A DNA stretch of 64,000 bases from Comamonadaceae bacterium (GCA_947450675.1 CANFWI010000004.1:49597-113596); one strand, 5' to 3'; positions 28,645-37,852 are shown, counted from the stretch's first letter. Numbers and translations: made by a program. The notes: a model not told the origin generated them from the letters alone.

Positions 28645-29937
28645 CTATTTTTTGTCGACCAAGCGCACGATGCCCAAAGCTTTCAGCACGTACTTTTCGT
28701 AGACAGGCTCCGAGGTGCCTTTGCGAATTTTGCGCATGAAGTATTTCTCAAAGGCAATCTTGGCCAAGTGCACCCATTTGCCTTTTTTGAACCAGTTGAC
28801 GTTGCGCGGCGGAATTTGCGGTAAGGCCACGAAGGCGGCGCCGGTGTCGCCCATGTCGGCCAGACAAATCGCATTCCAGGTGCCCTTGGCCTCGGCCGGT
28901 TTGCCAGCCAACTCATCCGCAATATTGTGGGCAATGGCGCCCACCATGCTCTCAATCATGTAGCCGGTTTTAGGCGTTCCGGTGGGCACAGGTGTCACTT
29001 CCACCGGTGGGATGGCCACGCACACGCCGGCCGAAAAAATGTTGCGGTAGGCCTTGCTGCGCTGAAACTCGTCAATCAGCACAAAGCCGCGCGGGTTGCA
29101 CAGATTTGGTACGGCTGCAACGGCGTCCACGCCCTTGAAGGCGGGCAACATCATGGACAGTTTGAAGCTCAGTTCGTGCTCTTTGTAGACATTGCCAAGG
29201 TCGTCCAGTTGGGTGACGAACATCTTGCCCTCTTCAACCTTGGTGGTCTTGGCGTTGGTGATCCACTTCATGTCGCGGTTACGCATTTCGGACTCCAGCA
29301 TCGACTTGCTGTCGCCCACCCCGCCCAAGCCCAGATGTCCGATGTAGGGCTCGCTGGTGACGTAGGTCATCGGCACCTTGTGGCGCAGTTTGCGTTTGCG
29401 CAAGTCGGTGTCCAGGATGAAGGCAAACTCATAAGCCGGCCCGAAGCAACTGGCGCCGGGCATCGCGCCAATCACCAGGGGACCAGGGTTCTTGAGAAAG
29501 TTTTCGTAATCAGCCCAAAAGGCTTGCGCGTGGTCGACCGTGCAAATGGAGTGCGTGAAGCCACCGCCGCCATGGGATGTGGGGCCGGCGCCCGGCACTT
29601 CGGAGAACGACAATTTGGGGCCGGTGGTGATCACCAGATAGTCATAGGCCAAGCTCTGACCATCACCCAGCGTCAAGGTGTTGGCTTCCGCGTCGATGGT
29701 GTTGACCGGCTGCGCAATGAACTCAATTCCCTTGCGCTCCAAGTAGGGCTTGATCTGCAACGTGATGTCCTCGCGCTGTCGCCAGCCGACGGCCAACCAA
29801 GGGTTGCTGGGCACAAACTGAAAATAGTCGACCGAATTGACGACGGTGATTTTGTGTTCATTCGGCAGCAAATCCCGCAGTTCATAAGCGGCGGGAATTC
29901 CGCCAATGCCTGCGCCAACGACGATGATGTGGGCCAT
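28645..29937 (-). CDS. Sulfide:quinone oxidoreductase-like FAD/NAD(P) flavoprotein
   Basis: HIIVVGAGIGGIPAAYELRDLLPNEHKITVVNSVDYFQFVPSNPWLAVGWRQ; Cys in GASCFGP and PNLCNPRGF; C-terminal amphipathic segment. Confidence 0.88.
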   Translation of the reverse strand: MAHIIVVGAGIGGIPAAYELRDLLPNEHKITVVNSVDYFQFVPSNPWLAVGWRQREDITLQIKPYLERKGIEFIAQPVNTIDAEANTLTLGDGQSLAYDYLVITTGPKLSFSEVPGAGPTSHGGGGFTHSICTVDHAQAFWADYENFLKNPGPLVIGAMPGASCFGPAYEFAFILDTDLRKRKLRHKVPMTYVTSEPYIGHLGLGGVGDSKSMLESEMRNRDMKWITNAKTTKVEEGKMFVTQLDDLGNVYKEHELSFKLSMMLPAFKGVDAVAAVPNLCNPRGFVLIDEFQRSKAYRNIFSAGVCVAIPPVEVTPVPTGTPKTGYMIESMVGAIAHNIADELAGKPAEAKGTWNAICLADMGDTGAAFVALPQIPPRNVNWFKKGKWVHLAKIAFEKYFMRKIRKGTSEPVYEKYVLKALGIVRLVDKK

Positions 29938-29994
29938 GGTGTTGTCTCCTGTGTACCTGCTTAGGTATTCTCAAGATTCGGGCCACCTGCGGCA

Positions 29995-30008
29995 TTGATA
30001 AAAATCAA
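29995..30008. promoter_or_regulatory. FNR/ANR-type box upstream of SQR-like gene
   Basis: TTGAT-AAAA-ATCAA, perfect consensus, centred ~64 bp upstream of the ATG at 29937. Confidence 0.65.
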
Positions 30009-30186
30009 TAAAAATCAAAGGCTTACCGTTGTGCTGCAGCTGCCACCTATGACGTCATTGATGACAATTTTTTCGGCATTGGTTCGGCGATTGAATCACC
30101 CGCCCGAACTGGACATACCGATCCCCGGTCCCGACAAGGGCACATCCGCCATGATGACATCAAGTTTTCATCCCTAACCGCAGTCC

Positions 30187-30534
30187 TCAGGAAATCATGA
30201 GCAAGGCTTTCATCTTGGCCCTCACGTGCAGCATCACGTTCGCCGGTACGACGGCCTTTTTCTTCGCCTTGCGCACTTTCCAATCCAAGGATTTGATTTG
30301 GTCTGACAACACGGCGCAGTCAACACCGTCGACTTGGGTTACCACCTCGAACGGGTGTCCTTTGATTTTGGTGCTCATGGGACAGCAAACCATCAGGCCC
30401 GTTTTACCGTTGTAACTGGCCGGACTGATCACCAATGCAGGGCGATGGCCTGCTTGCTCATGCCCGGCTTGGGGATCAAACTCCAGCCAGACCACGTCAC
30501 TGGCATCGGGAACATAGCCGCGCGTGGCCATCAA
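30187..30534 (-). CDS. mazF: MazF-family endoribonuclease toxin
   Basis: YVPDASDVVWLEFDPQAGHEQAGHRPALVISPASYNGKTGLMVCCPMSTKIKGHPFEV. Confidence 0.93.
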   Translation of the reverse strand: MMATRGYVPDASDVVWLEFDPQAGHEQAGHRPALVISPASYNGKTGLMVCCPMSTKIKGHPFEVVTQVDGVDCAVLSDQIKSLDWKVRKAKKKAVVPANVMLHVRAKMKALLMIS

Positions 30535-30773
30535 AATGCTTCTTTGCCAACCGACTCGCCAAAGCTGAATTCGCCGTGCGCGTTATCCGCGGTGATGCCC
30601 GCCAGCAGGTTGTCCAAGCTGTAAGTCACATTTTCTGAGGGCTGGATCACAATGCGCCCGCGTGAAACGACCAACTCGACTTTCTGCTCGAGAACGTAAC
30701 CCGCTTCTTTCAATGCCGCGCTGGGCAGACGCAATGCCGGACTATTGCCCCATTTACGGATGACTGCTTCCAT
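30531..30773 (-). CDS. mazE: MazE-family AbrB-type antitoxin
   Basis: MEAVIRKWGNSPALRLPSAALKEAGYVLEQKVELVVSRGRIVIQP; 4-bp overlap with mazF. Confidence 0.92.
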   Translation of the reverse strand: MEAVIRKWGNSPALRLPSAALKEAGYVLEQKVELVVSRGRIVIQPSENVTYSLDNLLAGITADNAHGEFSFGESVGKEAF

Positions 30774-30789
30774 AAGAACCCCCTTAAGC

Positions 30790-30808
30790 GTGTCTACATT
30801 GTAGACAC
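30790..30808. promoter_or_regulatory. Palindromic operator upstream of mazEF
   Basis: GTGTCTACA-T-TGTAGACAC perfect 9-1-9 palindrome. Confidence 0.65.
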
Positions 30809-30863
30809 AGACTTCCTATAGATCAACACAAACAGTGGACTGCCTTGCCCAACACCCGATGAC

Positions 30864-31481
30864 TCAGCGTTTCTGGGCGACAAATCCGACCAAAGCGGAC
30901 ATCCCTTTGTGGCCGGCCCCCTCATCAACTTCGGCGGTGTAGGTTTTGATGTCCAGCACGCTGTAGTCTGAAAAGGCCGACAGCAGCAACTCATCGTCAT
31001 ACAGATGATCGAGTTCTCCGGGGCCCCCTGTTTTGTACTGAAGCTGGTCTTTGCCATAGCCCTGAATCAGCAAAATGCCACCGGGCTTCAAGGCTTGGTC
31101 CATCTTGGCAAACAGAGCCGACCTTGACGCCGGATCTACAAATTGGAAAAAGACGCCAACGACGTTGTCGTACCGATCCGGTGCCCAGTCAAACGACTCC
31201 CAGTCACTGCAGTGGTAGTCCACCTTGACGGCGTGTTTGTCGGCCAACTGCCGTGCCTTCTGAATTGCCACGGGTGAAAAATCGAAGGCGTCTACATCGA
31301 GGCCTTGCTTGGCCAGCCAGACGCTGTTGCGGCCTTCGCCGTCTGCCAGCGACAGAGTCTTACCCGCTTTCAGACTCGGCGTCATCTCAGCCAAATACGC
31401 GTTAGGCGACTCCCCGAACAGATAGCCCTCAGCAGAAAAGCGTGAGTTCCAGCGGGCCAACGGGTTGATGAATGTCGTCAT
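30864..31481 (-). CDS. Class I SAM-dependent methyltransferase
   Basis: KTLSLADGEGRNSVWLAKQGLDVDAFDFSPVAIQKARQLA (TehB/TPMT-like). Confidence 0.88.
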   Translation of the reverse strand: MTTFINPLARWNSRFSAEGYLFGESPNAYLAEMTPSLKAGKTLSLADGEGRNSVWLAKQGLDVDAFDFSPVAIQKARQLADKHAVKVDYHCSDWESFDWAPDRYDNVVGVFFQFVDPASRSALFAKMDQALKPGGILLIQGYGKDQLQYKTGGPGELDHLYDDELLLSAFSDYSVLDIKTYTAEVDEGAGHKGMSALVGFVAQKR

Positions 31482-31487
31482 GATTTT

Positions 31488-32363
31488 TCAAAGTGCATTC
31501 AGCGGAATTTTGGCGTAAGCGATGCCATTGGCTTCCTTCGGTGGAAGTTCTCCAGCACGGATATTGATCTGCACGGCGGGCAAAATCAGCACCGGCATTT
31601 CCAGTGTGGCATCGCGCTTTGTTCGCATCGCTACGAACTCTTGCTCGGTGATACCGTCATGGACATGAATGTTATTAGCTCGTTGCTCCGCGACGGTGGT
31701 CTCAAACGTGACCGCTCGGTTGTTCGGCGGATAGTCATGGCACATGAAAAGCCGAGTCTCTGGTGCCAAGCTGAGAATTTTTCGGGTCGATGCGTACAGT
31801 GTTTTAGCATCGCCGCCCGGGAAATCGCAACGTGCAGTCCCCACATCGGGCATGAACAAGGTGTCGCCCACCAAAATGGCGTCACCAAATTGGTAAGCCA
31901 CGCAAGCAGGGGTATGCCCTGGAACGTAAAGAATTTTGCCGACCATAGAGCCAACCCGAATTTCTTCATCTTCCTTGAACAGGTGGTCGAATTGGGAGCC
32001 ATCCAGCTTGAACTCGGGCTCTAAGTTGAAGATGCTTTTAAATACTTTTTGCACGGCTGTGATGTGGTCACCAACAGCAGTTTTTCCACCCAACTGGGCC
32101 TTCAGGTAGGGCGCTGCACTGAGGTGGTCTGCATGCGCATGGGTTTCTAGAATCCACTCGACTTGCAGGTCATTGGCACGCACATAGTCGATGACTTTGT
32201 CGGCTGATGTGTGACGCGTTCGGCCAGATTTTGGATCGTAATCGAGCACCGAATCAACGATGGCGCAAGCCGTACCGCGCCCCTGATGCACGACGTAAGT
32301 CACGGTCCAAGTAGCGGGGTCAAAAATGCCATGAACGTCTGGCTTGTATGCAAGGGTCGTCAT
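31488..32363 (-). CDS. MBL-fold hydrolase, persulfide dioxygenase (Blh/ETHE1)-like
   Basis: ETHAHADHLSAAPYLKAQLGGKTAVGDHI...YVPGHTPACVAYQFGDAILVGDTLFMPDVGTARCDFPGG. Confidence 0.9.
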   Translation of the reverse strand: MTTLAYKPDVHGIFDPATWTVTYVVHQGRGTACAIVDSVLDYDPKSGRTRHTSADKVIDYVRANDLQVEWILETHAHADHLSAAPYLKAQLGGKTAVGDHITAVQKVFKSIFNLEPEFKLDGSQFDHLFKEDEEIRVGSMVGKILYVPGHTPACVAYQFGDAILVGDTLFMPDVGTARCDFPGGDAKTLYASTRKILSLAPETRLFMCHDYPPNNRAVTFETTVAEQRANNIHVHDGITEQEFVAMRTKRDATLEMPVLILPAVQINIRAGELPPKEANGIAYAKIPLNAL

Positions 32364-32386
32364 ATAAATCCTTAATTAAGTTTTTC

Positions 32387-32425
32387 ATAGTCTATTGACT
32401 AATATATTCATAGTCAATAGACTAT
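32387..32425. promoter_or_regulatory. Nested palindromic operator for ArsR-type regulator in divergent promoter
   Basis: ATAGTCTATTGACTA-atatattca-TAGTCAATAGACTAT, perfect 15-bp arms; each arm is itself a TAGTC-N4-GACTA dyad. Confidence 0.75.
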
Positions 32426-32442
32426 CAACAAATTAATTATCA

Positions 32443-32778
32443 ATGACTAATATAACTACCCCCACTCTTTCGCTTTCTGAAATGCAAAGCGCAGCCGGAT
32501 CGGCCTGCCGGCTGATGAAAACCCTCTCCAATCCGGATCGATTGATGATCCTGTGTCAACTGATTCAGGGTGAAAGGCGCGTCGGTGAATTGGAAGAACT
32601 TTTAGGGATTGTTCAGCCAACCCTGTCGCAGCAATTGACCGTCCTGCGAGATGAAGAGTTGGTGAGCGCTCGAAGAGACGGAAAAAACATGTACTACCAG
32701 CTGACCAGTCCAAAAGCGCTGGCCATCATGGAAGTTTTGTACAGCCAGTTTTGCCACCGCGAAAAGGAGTCAGCATGA
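32443..32778 (+). CDS. ArsR/SmtB-family regulator (BigR/SqrR-like by context)
   Basis: LMKTLSNPDRLMILCQLIQGERRVGELEELLGIVQPTLSQQLTVLRDEELVSARRDGKNMYYQL. Confidence 0.92.
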   Translation: MTNITTPTLSLSEMQSAAGSACRLMKTLSNPDRLMILCQLIQGERRVGELEELLGIVQPTLSQQLTVLRDEELVSARRDGKNMYYQLTSPKALAIMEVLYSQFCHREKESA

Positions 32779-33212
32779 CGATTGATTGGGCCCACTTCAC
32801 CCCTTGGGCATCGCTGGCCGGGGGCTTGTTGCTCGGCTTGGCATCGGCGCTCTTCATTTTGATCAACGGTCGCATCTTGGGCATCAGCGGCATCCTGGGC
32901 GGATTATTGGTACCTCGAATGGGCGATATTGGCTGGCGGCTTGCTTTCTTGGCTGGTATGTTCGCAGCGCCCTTAGTAGTGCTGGCTATCGCGCCTTCTG
33001 GCTTGATTCAAACACCGCACATAGACGCCGGTTATGCCTTCATTGCTTTCGCGGGTTTGCTCGTGGGCTTTGGCACACGCTTGGGCTCGGGTTGTACCAG
33101 CGGGCATGGTGTGTGCGGTCTTTCGCGCATGTCACCTCGGTCCATGGTAGCCACCGCAACCTTCATGGCCGCTGGTTTTTTGACGGTTTACGTGGTTCGC
33201 CACGCTTTGTAA
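32775..33212 (+). CDS. YeeE/YedE-family half-transporter
   Basis: [15 protein letters not shown]...[34 protein letters not shown]. Confidence 0.9.
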   Translation: MTIDWAHFTPWASLAGGLLLGLASALFILINGRILGISGILGGLLVPRMGDIGWRLAFLAGMFAAPLVVLAIAPSGLIQTPHIDAGYAFIAFAGLLVGFGTRLGSGCTSGHGVCGLSRMSPRSMVATATFMAAGFLTVYVVRHAL

Positions 33213-33223
33213 GGAGTCCTCAC

Positions 33224-33658
33224 ATGCAACACCGTATCAGTGAATTTTTTGTGGGCCTCTTGTTTGGCGTGGGTCTTTTGCTCTCGGGCATGACCGATCC
33301 CAGCAAGGTCCTTGGCTTTTTGGATCTATTTGGCGCGTGGGACCCTTCTTTGGCGTTGGTCATGGGCGGGGCCATCATGGTCGGCTTCTTCGCTTTCGGC
33401 GTGGCCAAAAACCGAACAGTCAATTTTTTTGGTGGCGCGATGAGTTTGCCGACCTCCACCCAAATCGACAAGCGGCTGGTGATCGGCGCGTTGCTGTTTG
33501 GCGCCGGTTGGGGACTGGCTGGCTTTTGCCCGGGACCCGCCCTCGTTTCACTCGCAACAGGACAAGCTAAAGCCGCTTTCTTCGTCGCTTTCATGATCGC
33601 GGGAATGGTCCTCTGTGACATGGTCGATCGCCGATCTAACCGAGCTCGCTCGGTGTAA
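33224..33658 (+). CDS. YeeE/YedE (DUF6691)-family half-transporter
   Basis: LLFGVGLLLSGMTDPSKVLGFLDLFGAWDPSLALVMGGA...GLAGFCPGPALVSL. Confidence 0.9.
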   Translation: MQHRISEFFVGLLFGVGLLLSGMTDPSKVLGFLDLFGAWDPSLALVMGGAIMVGFFAFGVAKNRTVNFFGGAMSLPTSTQIDKRLVIGALLFGAGWGLAGFCPGPALVSLATGQAKAAFFVAFMIAGMVLCDMVDRRSNRARSV

Positions 33659-33703
33659 GCCCACCACACGTACTTCAGTCAATAAAACAAAGGAGACACT
33701 TTC

Positions 33704-35371
33704 ATGGACATCAAAACACTGTCAACCGTGCTTTCAGTTTCGGCTCAAATTTACGCCGATGACTTGCAGGCCGTGGCAAAGGCGGGTTTTAAATCTGTCA
33801 TTTGTAATCGCCCCGACGACGAGGGCGTCGATCAGCCTGGTTTCAACGAAATTCAAGCAGCGGCAAGTCGTGAAGGTCTTGAAATTCGTTACCTCCCTGC
33901 CGTCTCAGGCAAAGTGACGGACGAACAAGGTGTGGCCTTTGGAAAGTTGATGGACGAGTTGCCAAAACCTGTTTTAGCCTACTGCCGTACAGGCATGCGG
34001 TCGACAACACTATGGGCTCTGGCTAGCGCCGGGAAAATCGCTCTGCCACTCATTATTGAAGCCTCAGCGAAAGCCGGGTTCGACATGAAAGCCTTGGTGC
34101 GCCGGGTTATCAACGGCGGCAAGACACCTGTCGAAGTGGCGGACGCCAAGCATGAAGTGGTGATCGTGGGTGGCGGTGCGGCGGGCATTGCGACGGCTGC
34201 GAGCTTGCTCGCACGCAACCCGAACTTGGATATTGCGATCGTCGACCCGGCAGATATCCATTACTACCAGCCCGGCTGGACCATGGTTGGCGCGGGCGTT
34301 TTTGATGCCGCTTTCACGGCTCGCACGATGGGCTCTGTATTGCCTCACGGCGTGCATTGGATCAAAGCAGCAGTCGCTGCATTTGAGCCCGATCGCAACG
34401 CGATCATTCTTGAAGGTTGCCGTGTTGTCAGTTACAAACAATTGGTGGTGTGTCCTGGCCTGAAGCTTGATTGGCATGGAATTGAGGGCTTGCCTGAATC
34501 GCTGGGGCGTCATGGGGTCACATCCAACTACCGTTACGACTTGGCACCCTACACCTGGCAATTGGTCCAAAAATTGCGCGGCGGCAAAGCCGTTTTTACC
34601 CAACCACCAATGCCCATCAAGTGCGCAGGTGCGCCGCAAAAAGCGATGTATTTGTCGGCCGATCACTGGCGCCGCGAAGGTGTCTTGAACAACGTGGACA
34701 TCCAGTTTTGCAACGCCGGCGCCGTTTTGTTTGGTGTCGCTGATTACGTGCCGGCGTTGATGGAATACATCAAAGCCTACGGTATAGGCTTGAACTTCGG
34801 ACGCACGTTGGTGGGCGTCGATGGACCCGCCCAAAAAGCAACCTTCAGCCAAGCCAAGCCTGACGGCAGCAAAGAACTCATAACGCAAGACTTCGACATG
34901 CTGCATGTGGTGCCGCCCCAAAAGGCGCCCGACTTCATCCGCTGCAGTCCGCTCGCTGATGCGGCGGGCTGGATCGACATCGACCCCGGCACGCTTCGCC
35001 ACAAAACCTACGCCAATGTGTTCGCCTTAGGCGATGCGGGTAACACCAGCAATGCCAAAACCGCAGCGGCGGCGCGCAAGCAAGCGCCTGTGGTGGCGCA
35101 CAACCTGTTGGCATCTAGAGGCGAAGCCAAAGGTGAGGCCCAATACGACGGCTACGGTTCATGCCCGCTGACGGTGGAGCGCGGGAAAATAGTGTTGGCC
35201 GAGTTCACCTATGGAGGCAAGCTGGCACCGAGTTTCCCTAAGTGGCTGATCGACGGCACCCAGCCTTCAGCGCTGGCTTGGTACCTGAAAGAGCGTATTT
35301 TGCCGCCTCTTTATTGGGACGCGATGCTCAAGGGCCGTGAGTGGTTGGCACAACCTGAGATGGTTGGCTGA
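33704..35371 (+). CDS. Fusion of DUF442/TIGR01244 sulfurtransferase/phosphatase-like domain with SQR-type flavoprotein
   Basis: N-term AQIYADDLQAVAKAGFKSVICNRPDDEG...LAYCRTGMRSTTLWAL; C-term EVVIVGGGAAGIATAASLLARNPNLDIAIVDPADIHYYQPGWTMVGAG. Confidence 0.93.
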   Translation: MDIKTLSTVLSVSAQIYADDLQAVAKAGFKSVICNRPDDEGVDQPGFNEIQAAASREGLEIRYLPAVSGKVTDEQGVAFGKLMDELPKPVLAYCRTGMRSTTLWALASAGKIALPLIIEASAKAGFDMKALVRRVINGGKTPVEVADAKHEVVIVGGGAAGIATAASLLARNPNLDIAIVDPADIHYYQPGWTMVGAGVFDAAFTARTMGSVLPHGVHWIKAAVAAFEPDRNAIILEGCRVVSYKQLVVCPGLKLDWHGIEGLPESLGRHGVTSNYRYDLAPYTWQLVQKLRGGKAVFTQPPMPIKCAGAPQKAMYLSADHWRREGVLNNVDIQFCNAGAVLFGVADYVPALMEYIKAYGIGLNFGRTLVGVDGPAQKATFSQAKPDGSKELITQDFDMLHVVPPQKAPDFIRCSPLADAAGWIDIDPGTLRHKTYANVFALGDAGNTSNAKTAAAARKQAPVVAHNLLASRGEAKGEAQYDGYGSCPLTVERGKIVLAEFTYGGKLAPSFPKWLIDGTQPSALAWYLKERILPPLYWDAMLKGREWLAQPEMVG

Positions 35372-35382
35372 GGGATATACCG

Positions 35383-37116
35383 GTGAATGTCATGAAATTT
35401 TTACCTTCCCTGCCCATCATGGACTGGGGCAAAAGCTATGACCGAAGTAACTTGGTGAACGACTTGGTGGCCGCCGTCATCGTCACCATCATGTTGATTC
35501 CGCAGAGTCTGGCTTATGCCCTGCTGGCCGGTCTGCCGCCCGAGGTTGGCTTGTACGCCAGCGTCGCCCCCCTGTTTTTGTATGCCATCTTCGGCACCAG
35601 CCGGGTGTTGGCGGTTGGGCCGGTGGCGGTGGTGTCGCTGATGACAGCGGCCGCGATTGGCGAGCAGGCCGTTGCGGGTTCAGCTGCTTATTGGGCTTTT
35701 GCCATCACCTTGGCTTTTATGTCCGGGGCGATGTTGTTGCTGATGGGTGTTTTGCGCTTGGGGTTTTTGGCTAATTTTTTGAGTCATCCGGTCATCTCAG
35801 GCTTTATCTCGGCCTCCGGCCTGTTGATTGCCGCCAGCCAGCTCAAGACCCTCATGGGGGTCAAGGCGGAGGGCCATAACTTCATTGACCTGGTGTCGTC
35901 CCTGATTCATCAAATCCCCGATACCAACCTTCTGACTTTGTCTGTGGGTGTCGTGGCGACTGCTTTTTTGTTTTGGGTGCGCAAGGGCTTGAAGCCGCTG
36001 CTCATGCGCTTGGGCATGAACGCCAGAGCGGCGGATATTGTGGCCAAGACGGGCCCCGTGGCGGCCATTGCGGTGACGACGCTGTTGACCTGGGCTTTTG
36101 AATGGCAGTCTCAAGGCCTGAAAATTGTCGGAACCGTGCCGCAAGGCTTGCCGCCCTTGACGATGCCCCAGTGGGATCTGGCCCTCTGGAAGGAGTTGGC
36201 TGTGCCTGCGCTGCTCATCAGTGTGGTGGGGTTTGTGGAGTCGGTGTCGGTCGGTCAGACACTGGCGGCCAAAAGACGCCAGCGTATCGAGCCGGATCAG
36301 GAGTTGGTGGCCTTGGGGGCCAGCAATATGTCGGCGGCTTTCACCGGCGGTTTTCCGGTGACAGGGGGCTTTGCCCGTTCGGTGGTCAACTTTGATGCCG
36401 GTGCCCGGACACCCGCTGCAGGCGTGTTCACGGCCGTTGGCATCACACTGGCTTCTTTATTTTTGACGCCGGCTTTGTTTTATCTGCCCCAAGCCACACT
36501 GGCCGCGACGATTGTGGTTGCGGTGTTGTCTTTGGTTGACTTCGACATTCTCAAAAAAACCTGGGCTTATTCCAAAGCCGATTTTTCGGCGGTCTTGGCG
36601 ACGCTGCTGACAACCCTGACAATGGGTGTTGAGCTGGGTTTGGTCGTGGGTGTGGGCGTTTCCCTGGTGCTGTACCTTTACAGAACCAGCCGTCCGCATA
36701 TCGCAGAGGTCGGCTTGGTGCCCGGCACTGAACATTTTCGAAATGTCTTGCGACATACCGTTCACACCAGTCCGGCGTTGCTCAGTTTACGGGTCGACGA
36801 AAGTCTTTATTTCGCCAACTCCAGAGCGTTGGAAGATCAGGTGAATGATGCCGTGGCCAGCCACCCCCAGTTGCGCCATGTGGTGCTTCAGTGCTCAGCC
36901 ATCAATGATATTGACGCCAGCGCCCTTGAAAGTCTAGAGGCCATCGACAAAAGGCTCAGGGACTCTGCAATCAAGCTGCACCTGTCAGAAGTCAAGGGGC
37001 CCGTCATGGACCGTTTGAAAAAGACACATTTTTTAAGTGATCTCAGCGGCCAGGTTTACCTGTCGCATTTCCAGGCGATTCAGGAACTGACGCCAGAGAT
37101 CCTGCTTACCAAGTAG
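35383..37116 (+). CDS. SulP-family anion transporter with STAS domain (start may be ATG at 35392)
   Basis: IPQSLAYALLAGLPPEVGLYASVAPLFLYAIFGTSRVLAVGPVAVVSLMTA; C-terminal STAS. Confidence 0.93.
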   Translation: MNVMKFLPSLPIMDWGKSYDRSNLVNDLVAAVIVTIMLIPQSLAYALLAGLPPEVGLYASVAPLFLYAIFGTSRVLAVGPVAVVSLMTAAAIGEQAVAGSAAYWAFAITLAFMSGAMLLLMGVLRLGFLANFLSHPVISGFISASGLLIAASQLKTLMGVKAEGHNFIDLVSSLIHQIPDTNLLTLSVGVVATAFLFWVRKGLKPLLMRLGMNARAADIVAKTGPVAAIAVTTLLTWAFEWQSQGLKIVGTVPQGLPPLTMPQWDLALWKELAVPALLISVVGFVESVSVGQTLAAKRRQRIEPDQELVALGASNMSAAFTGGFPVTGGFARSVVNFDAGARTPAAGVFTAVGITLASLFLTPALFYLPQATLAATIVVAVLSLVDFDILKKTWAYSKADFSAVLATLLTTLTMGVELGLVVGVGVSLVLYLYRTSRPHIAEVGLVPGTEHFRNVLRHTVHTSPALLSLRVDESLYFANSRALEDQVNDAVASHPQLRHVVLQCSAINDIDASALESLEAIDKRLRDSAIKLHLSEVKGPVMDRLKKTHFLSDLSGQVYLSHFQAIQELTPEILLTK

Positions 37117-37142
37117 TTCACACAACAGCGAGAACCTGACGC

Positions 37143-37493
37143 ATGGCCTATACCGAGAAATTTCAACAACTGGCAAATGCCGCTCTCACAAGAGTTCAAC
37201 AGGTTGCGCCGAACGACGTCGACACTTTGATCGCGGCCGGAGCCATCGCCCTGGATATTCGCGACAAGGAAGAACATGACATTGATCACATCAACGGGTC
37301 ACTGCACATCAGTCGCGGAAAGTTGGAAATGAATGTTGAGGGCCTGATCCCTGATCTTGAAACCCGCGTTCTTTGTTATTGCAATGCGTATAACCGTGGC
37401 GCGCTGTCAGCTGACACACTTCGTTCCATGGGCTATCGAAATGCAATGGTTATTGCAGGTGGACTAAAAGCCTACAGGGCTATTGGATCTTAG
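37143..37493 (+). CDS. Single-domain rhodanese
   Basis: AGAIALDIRDKEEHDIDHINGSLHISRGKLE...VLCYCNAYNRGALSADTLRSMGY. Confidence 0.9.
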   Translation: MAYTEKFQQLANAALTRVQQVAPNDVDTLIAAGAIALDIRDKEEHDIDHINGSLHISRGKLEMNVEGLIPDLETRVLCYCNAYNRGALSADTLRSMGYRNAMVIAGGLKAYRAIGS

Positions 37494-37500
37494 CTTTCAG

Positions 37501-37852
37501 CTACATCGTCACCAGCGAAACGACACTTTCAATCTTCACAGGCCACTGATCTTTTTCAGCTCCGGCCATCAGGTTCAATCGGCAACTGCCGCAGGCCACC
37601 GCAACACCAGTTGGTCTCAGCGGTCGGTGTGGTGTCGGTGAAGTCCACGCCCAAAGCTTTGAGTGCGGCACGTGGTTCTTGCACGACGCCGCCATGGCGG
37701 GCCAGCTTGCAGGCGTCGTACACCAGTGGCGGCCATTCTCGGAGGCCGGCTACGGTGATGTCGGGTGTGAACAGGCGCTTGATCGGCGCGAAGGCGGAGG
37801 TCTTCCATGAAAAACATCCATATTGATCATGAGCGAACTCCCCGGCGGCCAA
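37501..37852 (-). pseudogene. Remnant of HdrD/DsrK-like (Fe-S)/CCG-domain reductase
   Basis: Fragments PLVYDACKLARHGGVVQEPRAALKALGVDFTDTTPTAETNWCCGG and, in another frame, ACGSCRLNLMAGAEKDQWPVKIESVVSLV; N-terminal ferredoxin domain absent. Confidence 0.7.

Noticed and set aside
28927-29964. 345-aa forward ORF opposite the SQR-like gene
   Set aside because: Antisense shadow of a clearly conserved flavoprotein; same compositional signature
29995-30177. 60-aa forward ORF between SQR and mazF regions
   Set aside because: No homology signal and it starts inside the FNR-like site; likely noise
34064-35002. 312-aa reverse ORF opposite the DUF442-SQR fusion
   Set aside because: Antisense shadow; the forward frame has clear FAD-binding motifs
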